64,000 bases of DNA from Laguncularia racemosa. Taxonomy: Eukaryota; Streptophyta; Magnoliopsida; Myrtales; Combretaceae. Made by a program: the position numbers and the translations under genes. Below, in pieces: positions 56,998-64,000 of the stretch (positions are counted from its first letter, which is position 1; every line of letters starts with the position of its first letter). Under the pieces are notes generated by a model, which saw only the letters and a program-made list of their open reading frames with translations, did no database searches and was not told the DNA's origin. Location: contig JBBMOL010000286.1 of assembly GCA_037954665.1 (NCBI GenBank), positions 124,001 through 188,000 of the forward strand, written 5' to 3'.

Positions 56998-57540
56998 ATG
57001 TCTAATATTGTTGTAAATGGAGGATTTGTAAACGAGGATAAAAATCAGGAGGGAGGTGATTTGTATTTGTCTACTAATGTATTGCGCCGAGCCTTGACTT
57101 CTTTTCAAACCATTGATGATGAGCAAATAGAAAATTTGTTTCACACTTCTTGTAGGGTGCAAGGTAATTTATGTGTTATTATTATTGATGGTGGTAGATG
57201 TACTAATGTTGTGGCTACCTTATTAGTATCGAAATTGAAACTCGTAACTACCCCACATCCAAAACCCTACAAATTACATTAACTAAGTGAGCAGGGGAGT
57301 CTCCATGTGACCCAGAGAGCTAGGGTACCTTTCAGTATAGGGAATAAAGATCATGATGAAATTGAATGTGACATTCTTCCTATGTGTGCATCCCATATAT
57401 TGCTTAACAGGCTTTTGTTATATGACAGGAGGGCTTTACATGATGGCTTCAGAAATACCTACGTATTCTAGAAAGAGGGCAAACGTATTATCCTGAACCT
57501 AATGTCACCTTTAGAGGTTCAAGAGGTTTAGCAAACAGAT
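56998..57540 (+). pseudogene. Element H protease fused to a short gag N-terminus
   Basis: The ATG at 56998 begins MSNIVVNGGFVNEDKNQEGG, matching the first ~20 residues of the gag in L and E, then jumps to LSTNVLRRALTSF just before protease. The active site is IIIDGGRCTNVV, with Arg where Ser is usual. Stops at the LHWLS tryptophan (near 57281) and at VFQKEG (near 57469) follow. The flap end is HILLNRLLLYDRRALHDGF, decayed. Confidence 0.85.
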
Positions 57541-58599
57541 CAGTAGACCAATAGAGGTTAAAGTGGTTCCAATATAGGCCAAGAAATCTGGGAGGAAAAA
57601 GGTCTTATTGATGGGACAGAGTGAGTTGGAGGAGGCTATAACAGATGAGAGCCTAGTATACTTATTGCAGATGAGGTTTGCCCTAGGGATGGAAGGGCGT
57701 CAGCATTTACCCCCTATGTTATCTCTGGTATTGGATAAGTACAGTGACCTTTTTACTGATGACTTGCTAGAGGGTTTACCACCTTTAAAAGGTATAGAGC
57801 ATGCCATCGACTTCTTGCCTAGGTTAGTTTTGCCAAATCGACCTGCGTATCGTATGAATCCCGAAGAGGCTAAGGAATTAAAACGTCAGGTGGATGAGCT
57901 AGTCAAACAGGGTTTTGTCAAGGAGAGTCTCAATCCTTGTGCTGTTCCAGCCCTTCTTGTCTCTAAGAAGGATGGTACTTGGAGAAATGTGCATTGATAG
58001 CTGAGCCATCAACAAAATTACCATCAAATACAGGTATCCTGTTCCTAGACTTGATGATATGTTAGATGAACTGTATGGTGCACAGGTGTTCTCTAAGGTG
58101 GATCTTAAAGAATATATCATCAAATTCGGATGAGAGAAGGAGACAAGTGGAAGATCGCTTTTAAAACACGCCATAGACTGTATGAATGGATGGTTATGCC
58201 GTTTGGTTTGAGTAATGCTCTTAGCACATTTATGAGGTTAATGAATCATGTAAAGAAGGAGTTTCTAGGTAAATTTGTTGTTATTTATTTTGATGATATT
58301 CTGATATACAGTAAAAGCCTAGAAAATCATGTAGAGCATCTTTAGGTAGTATTTTCAGTCATGGAGGCGTAGTATTTGTTTGTAAATCTCTAGAAGTGTT
58401 CTTTTTACTAAACTGAGGTAACATTTTTGGGATTTATTGTATCTGGTTCTGGTATTAGGGTTGATGAGGAGAAAGTAAAGGCTATTAGAGAATGGCTAAC
58501 ACCAAAATTAGTCGCTGAGGTAAGGAGTTTCCATGGATAGCTTCATTCTATAGGTGCTTTGTCCATAATTTCAGTAGCATTGTCAATCCATTAACTAAA
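57541..58599 (+). pseudogene. Element H linker and reverse transcriptase
   Basis: 57608-57987 is open: YLLQMRFALGMEGRQHLPP, LLEGLPPLKGIEHAIDFLP, RPAYRMNPEEAKELKRQVDE. Frameshifts lie near 57985 (one extra A after TWR) and 58105. 58130-58345 holds MREGDKWKIAFKTRH, MPFGLSNALSTFMRLMN and the intact box VVIYFDDILIYSKS. Connection residues follow with stops and a further frameshift near 58540. The catalytic Asp pair is kept. Confidence 0.87.
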
Positions 58600-59080
58600 T
58601 TGACCAAGAAAAATATTCCTTTCATTTGGGGTGAGAAGGCCCAAAAGAGTTTTGAAGAGGTAAAGGAAAAACTTACTAGTGCTCCAGTATTAGCTTTACC
58701 TGATTTTAATAAAGTTTTTGAGTTAGAATGTGATGCTTTTGGGATAGGAATTAGTGCTGTATTGATGCAGGATAAGAAGCCTATTGTCTACTTTAGTGAA
58801 AAGTTGAGTGCTGCAACTTTGAACTACTCTATATATGATAAGGAATTCAATTCCTTAGTGAGGGCATTGATGACATGGCAGCATTATCTCCTTCCAAGAG
58901 AATTCATTATCTACATAGATCATGAGTCACTAAAACATTTTAGGGGTCAGCAAAATTTGTCTAAACACCAAGCTAAATGGGTGGAGTTTCTAGAGAGTTT
59001 TGCATATGTGATTAAGTACAAGAAGGGTAATTAGAATATGGTAACTGATGCTTTGTCATGCTGGTATGTACTTATCACTT
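58600..59080 (+). pseudogene. Element H RNase H
   Basis: An open stretch of 144 codons contains FELECDAFGIGISAVLMQ, YFSEKLSAATLNYSIYDKEF, REFIIYIDHESLKHFRGQ and VEFLESFAYVIKYKKGN. The later catalytic Asp context is IDHES where TDHES is usual. A TAG at 59032-59034 stands where Gln or Lys is expected, then VTDALSCW (VADALSRR decayed). Confidence 0.85.
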
Positions 59081-60365
59081 TTCTTTAATCGAAACTACTT
59101 GGTTTTGAATTGCTGAAGGAACAATATATGCATGATGATTATCTGAAAGAAATTATTGAGAAATGTTCTGAGAGAAAGATATTTGAGGAGTATTACATGA
59201 TTGATGGATTTTTGTATAAAGCTTGAAAATTATGTATACCTTGTGGGTCTGTAAGGGAATTGTTGGTGAGGGAAGCACATGTAGGAGGATTGTCTGGTCA
59301 TTTTGGTGAGAAGAGAACCCTAGCCATGTTAAAAGAAAATTTTCATTGAAAGGGTATGATAAGGGATGTTCATAGGGTGCTGGAAAGGTGTGGAGTTTGC
59401 AAAAGAGTAAAAGGGAAGAAAGGAATTCAAGGTGAATATATTCCTTTGCCTATACATACTAAACCTTAGACTGATATTAGCATGAATTTTATTTTGGGCT
59501 TGCCCAGGACTCAAAGGGGAAAGGATTCTATCATGGTGGTTGTTGATAGATTTACCAAAATGTCACATTTTATGCCTTGTCACAAAACAGATGATGCACT
59601 TTTCATAGCTAACCTTTTTATGCAGGAGATTGTTAAATTACATGGTGTTCTACACAGTATAGTGTCTGACAGTGACACTAAGTTTCTTAGCTTCTTCTGG
59701 AAAACACTATGGAGAAGACTTGGTACTAAACTTATGTATAGTACCTCTTGCCATCCCTAGACTGATGGCTATATTGAAGTTGTTAATCATAATCTTGGCA
59801 CATTACTAAGAGCAACGGTTGGCAAGAATCTTACTGATTAGGACTTGTGTCTTCCTATTATTGAGTTTACTTAAAATAGGTCCACTCATAGTTTAACCAG
59901 TAAGTCTCCCTTTGAAGTTGTGTATGGCTATAATCCTACTCTTCCATTGGATCTTATAGTAGGACTAGCAATAAACGAAGACTGCCTAAGTGGAGTTGAG
60001 CGAGCCAAGGAGATTTAGAAACTTCATGAGAAGATATCTGAACGTCTTCAGAAAACACAGGAGTAGCAGAAACTTCGGGGAAACAAGAATAGGAAAACTA
60101 GAATTTATAATCCAGGTGACCTAGTCTAGATTAATCTCAGCAAAGACAAGTTTCCTTATAACAAGTCATAGAAGCTATCACTAAGAGTAGATGGACCTTT
60201 CAGAGTTGTTAGACGCATCAATAATAATGCATATAAAATATAATTACCAGGAGAATATGGTATCTCAACTACCTTTAATGTTGAAGATCTGTCACCATAT
60301 TTGCCAGATGACATTCGTGAAGACCTATCAGATTTGAGGGCAAATCCTCCTAAGGCCTAAGGAGA
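59081..60365 (+). pseudogene. Element H integrase
   Basis: The zinc domain shows REAHVGGLSGHFGEKRT and CGVCKRVKG. The core shows ISMNFILGLPRTQ, with Asn in place of the first catalytic Asp (G-to-A), SIVSDSDTKF and YIEVVNHNLG with the Glu. Stops include TAG at HPQTDG (59758-59760), TAG near 59839 and others in the C-terminal third. The end reads DLRANPPKA, then a stop, with polypurine tract AAGGCCTAAGGAGA at 60352-60365. Confidence 0.85.
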
Positions 60366-60457
60366 TGATAGGAATCAAATTCCTATAGGACCAATCACTA
60401 GAGAGTGGGCCAAGGGTTTACAAAATCTAGCTATGACGATCCTCTATGAACAACTAA
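60366..60457 (+). repeat. Element H 3' LTR, first 92 bp
   Basis: TGATAGGAATCAAATTCC up to ACAACTAA, where I is inserted; matches 55476 onward. Confidence 0.9.
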
Positions 60458-60494
60458 TGAGAGCCATGATGGGAGCCAAGCCAGAAGATGGAAT

Positions 60495-60686
60495 GTGGAT
60501 CCTCTTGAAGTGCCACCTGGACCGATCACAAGAACTCGAGCGAAACGATTAAAGGAAGCACTTAACGGGTTGATAAAGGATGTCTATGAAGTCAGAAAGG
60601 ATTGGAGCAATCATGAAGTTGGAATGGATTGGAACAACCATGGGAATGCCCTTGCTCTTGTACAAGTCATAACGGATACGGGTTGA
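60495..60686 (+). pseudogene. LTR-encoded integrase tail in element I
   Basis: This open stretch (MDPLEVPPGPITRTRAKRLK, then ALNGLIKDVYEV) is the part of the pol C-terminus that in B is translated from the 3' LTR. Here it lies in the 5' LTR, without an integrase in front, so it is not a gene by itself. The frame has stayed open over 63 codons. Confidence 0.65.
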
Positions 60687-60783
60687 AGAGGGTGTGTCTT
60701 TACAAGGCATGGCCGTGTAGGAGTCTGGAGGTTACATAGAATCATACACGGTTGTATACACGGTTCAAAGGCACGACCGTGTA

Positions 60784-61053
60784 TGGTGTCAAGAATTTCC
60801 ATAGAAAGATACACGACTAGAAGTACACGGTCGTGTATGTTGTCAAGAATTTCCATAGAAAGATACACGACTAGAAGTACACAGTCGTGTATGGTGTCAA
60901 GAATTTCCATAGAAAGATACATGACTAGAAGTACACGGTCGTGTATGGTGTCAAGAATTTCCACAGAAAGATACACGACTAAAAGTACACGGTCGTGTAC
61001 ATCTCCAAGAATTTCCACAGAAAGATACACGACTAGAAGTACACGGTCGTGTA
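60784..61053 (+). repeat. Five 54-bp tandem repeats in element I LTR
   Basis: Units start at 60784, 60838, 60892, 60946 and 61000. Each ends in the palindrome-like TACACGGTCGTGTA. The first four begin TGGTGTC or TGTTGTC, the last CATCTCC. B's LTR lacks the array. Confidence 0.93.
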
Positions 61054-61443
61054 CATCTCCAACGCCGGCTCCAAGGCCGCCGGTCTTCATTCCCACGCTG
61101 CCGGCCTTTAAGTCATTGTTTTGTTATTTTACATAACTTATTGAAGCTATGTCGTTTTGGGGCATCATTGTTACGAATTGTAAACCCTAATATAAACCCT
61201 ATTCCTCTCTTGGTTCTTTAAAGAACTACTCTAGAACTTACCGGATTTTCTTTTGTGGCGTTCATCCCGACTTATCAATCGGTCTTTCACCCTGATTGTG
61301 GCGTCTACATAATATACCAAGGTTCTTGCCTCACTTATAGGCAACGGGTCGCGGTTTCCACTCGATTGTTTGGCATCTTGGGTAGCAATTCCGAACGTAT
61401 TGGTATTGGGTTTCGTCACACGTTGGCGTGGTTCGTATCAGTT

Positions 61444-61456
61444 TGGTATCAGAGCC
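61444..61456 (+). other. Element I primer binding site, initiator tRNA-Met
   Basis: TGGTATCAGAGCC, 3 bp after the LTR, as in B. Confidence 0.93.
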
Positions 61457-61897
61457 TAGGTTTGTTAAAACATCAGTTCGGTTTGAGGAAGGTAACATCA
61501 AAACCCTAACTCCAATTGTTCGTATTCAATTTCATAGTGTTAATTGTCTATTGAAAGTGTAGTACCTACTATTCAATTTTGTTACGACAAAAAAAAAAGG
61601 AACGTGATCAAGAGCAACAAACGAAGGCAAAAAAAAAAAAAAAAATCTGAAAGAAAAGAGGAAAAATTTCGAGCCCTAAAGTTTCTTTGAATTCTACGGA
61701 AGGGAATTGGTATAGTTTGGGTTAGTTCCAAGCGAAATAAGAAGAGGAATTGACGAATTGATATCATTATTGCTTGTGAGAATACACGAGTGATTGTATG
61801 ATATCATCATTTGAGCGAAACACGTAAGGGAGTGTATCGTGAGGCTTAATCATATATATTTATTTGTGTTCGTGTTAAACCATTTTTTGCAGGGACG
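61457..61897 (+). other. Element I leader
   Basis: Non-coding; A runs at 61588 and 61629-61645. Homologous to B's leader in reverse. Confidence 0.8.
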
Positions 61898-62224
61898 ATG
61901 TTGAGGCAACATTCTCCTGAAGGTGAGAGGAGAAGGTTTGATGCTAGGTTAGTGATTGAGGCATTAAGGGGTGAGATGAAGAGGATGTTTCAGGAGGGAA
62001 TGGAACAAATTCATGAGACGGTGGAACAAAGACTAGAGCAATCTAAAAACGTCTTCCAAGGGCGTAAGAGGGAGAGTTGTTCTAGGAGAGTACAAAGGGG
62101 TGGAGATGGAATGTCTGATGATGAATTTGATGAACCTTCTGTCGGGAGTTATAGAGGTTATAGTGGTAGGAACAGAGGAACTAGGGATTGGGAAGATAGA
62201 GGAGATAGGAATAGAGAGGATAAT
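61898..62224 (+). pseudogene. Element I gag, N-terminal part
   Basis: ATG at 61898. It contains SPEGERRRFDARLVIEALRG, EMKRMFQEGMEQIHETVEQR and a Gly/Arg/Asp-rich tail ending DRGDRNREDN. It matches B's gag start at most positions and has no stop. J interrupts it right after the Asn codon. The N-terminal coiled coil may help Gag assembly (inference). Confidence 0.88.
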
Positions 62225-63256
62225 TGATAGGAATAAAAATCTGACAAGACCTATCATTAGGGCAAGAACTGAAGGATTTCAAATCTTGGCGTTGAGGGCC
62301 CATTTTGAGCAGATTGACCCCAGAATTATTTATATATTAACCTCTTTTCTATTATTGTGTATTCCAACAGGCACACTTATCATATTCTATAGGGGTATGG
62401 ACAAACTCCCTCAGACTCAGCTTGTGGGTTATCCATGGACCGACCTGAACCGGCGATGAGCTGTGCCGACGGATCCTATAGAAGACCGGCATCTTGAAGA
62501 CCGTTTCTTTTATATATGTATTCTTTTATGAACTATTTTGGTTGTATTTTGGTTTTGGGACACTTTTATTTCCATGTAATTTTCATTTAGGGCTAGCCAC
62601 CTTAAAAGTGGCAAACTTGTAATTTTGAGCACTTTTTAACCCTAGAAGTAGCAAGTATAAATACTTGCTTAAGAGAGGGTTTAGGGGAGCTTATTTTTGC
62701 AGAATATACACCTCTTTTCACGTGTGAATTAGGGTTCATACCTTGGTTCCAACTCTTATCAATTTCAATTCCAAGACTTGAAATTGTGGCGAGTGCAACA
62801 TCTTGAAATTGTGAGTTATATCAATTTCATTTTGTTGTGATTTCTTTTCTTCTCTAGTGTGTTGTATCTAGGGTTGATTTGAGATAGTTCTTGGTCAGAT
62901 TTACATGTTATTATTCACGAATTCTTGTGATTATTTGAAGGAAATTATCAAATTGATTCCATTCATCTTTAAGGTTTTCCTTGAAAACGTGATTTTCACC
63001 ATTGGGAAAGGGATCTTACTTTACGGTTTTCTTTGTCAAATTGAGGCTTCATTTGCATGGATTATATGAAATTAGAGTGTTTTTAGAAGGCATTTTCTTT
63101 GGGGTATTCTGGTTATATTATTGGTTGATTGAATTTCATCATTTCAACATTAGGGTTCATTTGAAAAGTGCCATTTTTGGATCCGATTTTGCCTAGACTT
63201 GAGATAGTTGATCTTAAGTCTTTTGGATGTGCTTTAAAGTGTGATTAGGCACATCA
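62225..63256 (+). repeat. Element J 5' LTR (1032 bp)
   Basis: Complete, TG...CA ends, homologous to D and K LTRs. Confidence 0.88.
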
Positions 63257-63262
63257 TATTTT

Positions 63263-63275
63263 TGGTATCAGAGCT
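63263..63275 (+). other. Element J primer binding site, initiator tRNA-Met
   Basis: TGGTATCAGAGCT, 6 bp after the LTR. Confidence 0.92.
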
Positions 63276-64000
63276 CTTGTAGAGAGAAGGGAATTGGTTG
63301 TATTCAATTTCGTGGAAGTGATCAACAATTAGGGTTGATCAAGTGGAAAAAACGCAATTGTGTAGTTGTTGTAGTTTGAGATTGCGAAATTTTTTTGGAT
63401 TGGGATTTGATTTGCTGATTGTTGGAGTTGATTTGGGAAGGTTATTATATCACTTTGTGGACACTAATTCACATGGAAGATCAGAAGTACAAAGTGAAGT
63501 TACTTTAGCAAATTGTTTTGAAATTGTGAAACTTACCAATTGTTGCCGTGAAGTAGCTTGTGGCGTGTGGAGTTGTGAAGTTTTTTTGTTTGAATTCCAT
63601 TGAGTAATTCTGAATTTGTGAAGTTAAATTTGCAGATTACATTAAGTTTGGTTAGTAAGGAATTATTTGAATTCAAACACATGCAATTAAGTTGTGAGAG
63701 TTAATGACTGCTGTTTGAATTTGAATTCATTACTTACCAATTGAGGAAGGCTTGCAATAAGTGAATTTGTTTGAATTTCAAATTGAAGTTGCTGCCTATA
63801 TTGTTATGAATTGCGGTTAGAACTTGTGGGGAGTGAAGTATATTTGTTATTATTGCCGTGGAATTAGAGTATATTTGTTGTTGTTTCCATTTCTTATTTT
63901 GTCGTGGAGGTGGAGTGCAATTTGTTGTTGTTGCCGTGGGAGTTATTGGTGAAGTGAGTGCACTGTGATTGAGGTGTGTGTGGTGGTGAAAATTTGTGGA
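63276..64000 (+). other. Element J leader
   Basis: Non-coding; GTTGTTGCCGTGG-type repeats near 63830-63945 as in D and L leaders. No start codon of gag or protease is reached. Confidence 0.8.

Larger units (their letters stand above)
55476..60457 (+). mobile_element. Element H: CRM-like pro-pol element without gag, 3' LTR cut by I
   Basis: 5' LTR of 854 bp, initiator-Met-type primer site, leader, protease, RT, RNase H, integrase and the first 92 bp of the 3' LTR. Left target site ACTGT (55471-55475); the right end is beyond I and the window. Gag is missing at a junction different from D and F. The frames are more decayed than in D and F. Confidence 0.87.
60458..61440 (+). repeat. Element I 5' LTR (983 bp)
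   Basis: Starts TGAGAGCCATGATGGG (a 3-bp deletion relative to B's TGATGGAAGCC) and ends TTCGTATCA. It is longer than B's LTR because of a 54-bp repeat array. Confidence 0.9.
60458..62224 (+). mobile_element. Element I: B-family CRM-like element, 5' end, cut by J
   Basis: 5' LTR of 983 bp, primer site, leader and N-terminal gag matching element B, in opposite orientation to B. Left target site ACTAA (60453-60457). The rest lies beyond J and the window. Confidence 0.88.
62225..64000 (+). mobile_element. Element J: D-family element, 5' LTR and leader, cut by window edge
   Basis: The LTR (62225-63256) starts TGATAGGAATAAAAATC and ends GGCACATCA, with the TATA palindrome near 62652. Left target site ATAAT (62220-62224). 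Whether it carries gag or pol cannot be seen; the leader resembles D's. Confidence 0.87.

Noticed and set aside
60611..61096. Minus-strand ORF with repeated DRVLLVVYLSMEILD units, and the plus-strand counterpart at 60783-61136
   Set aside because: Both are readings of the 54-bp LTR repeat, whose length is a multiple of three, so frames stay open by construction.
1..64000. TAG reassigned to Gln
   Set aside because: TAG at Gln codons is common, but TAA, TGA, frameshifts and catalytic missense changes occur as well, so decay by deamination explains the data.

Overview
The window is a stretch of angiosperm (probably eudicot) nuclear DNA made almost entirely of LTR retrotransposons nested inside one another. 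No host gene was found. The plant origin rests on the lineages present: a Tekay/Del chromovirus with a C-terminal chromodomain, CRM-like chromoviruses whose pol runs into the 3' LTR, an Athila-like gag-pro element primed by tRNA-Asp, and a Tat/Ogre-like element with ORF1, a second RNase H and a tRNA-Arg primer site. The species cannot be named from this.

Layout, with elements lettered here. C (Tekay-like, minus) is the oldest scaffold. Its 3' LTR remnant starts at 5733, its pol runs to 9364, and its protease and gag resume at 15999-16506. A (Athila-like, minus, 1-5732, cut by the left edge) sits in C's 3' LTR. B (CRM-like, minus, 9365-15998, TSD ACTCT) sits in C's protease. E (CRM-like gag-pro element, minus) entered C's gag at 16507 and runs to at least 54212. 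Inside E are D (plus, 16510-22763, TSD TGTGA), which landed 3 bp inside E's LTR end, and F (plus, 24444-53253, TSD TCTGA), which landed in E's gag. F is itself split by K (minus, 27085-32550, TSD AAAAG/AAAGG), L (minus, 32957-37790, TSD GAAAG) and M (Tat/Ogre-like, plus, 39687-51517, TSD AACGG). Right of E's gag start come G (an LTR of unclear type, from 54213), H (plus, from 55476, in G), I (B family, plus, from 60458, in H's 3' LTR) and J (D-type LTR, plus, from 62225, in I's gag). C, E, G, H, I and J form a six-level nest whose right-hand ends lie outside the window.

How the parts could work together: D, E, F, H, J, K and L share one LTR type (TGATAGGAATC-like start, GGCACATCA end). Within that family the coding capacity is split. 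E and L carry gag and protease but no RT, RNase H or integrase. D, F and H carry protease, RT, RNase H and integrase but no gag. K keeps only protease plus short pol stubs. Several copies share the same deletion junctions yet sit at independent sites, so the deleted forms themselves appear to have transposed, which would need proteins supplied in trans. Unrelated A (gag-pro only) and M (no recognisable gag or protease) show the same tendency.

All reading frames are damaged. Most nonsense codons fit C-to-T change at CAG, CAA or CGA, or G-to-A at TGG, and the two LTRs of B differ by about 62 changes of which about 57 are transitions. That is the pattern expected from long silencing by cytosine methylation. 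Boundaries, TSDs and motifs were read by eye; lineage names come from recalled family features, not from a database search.
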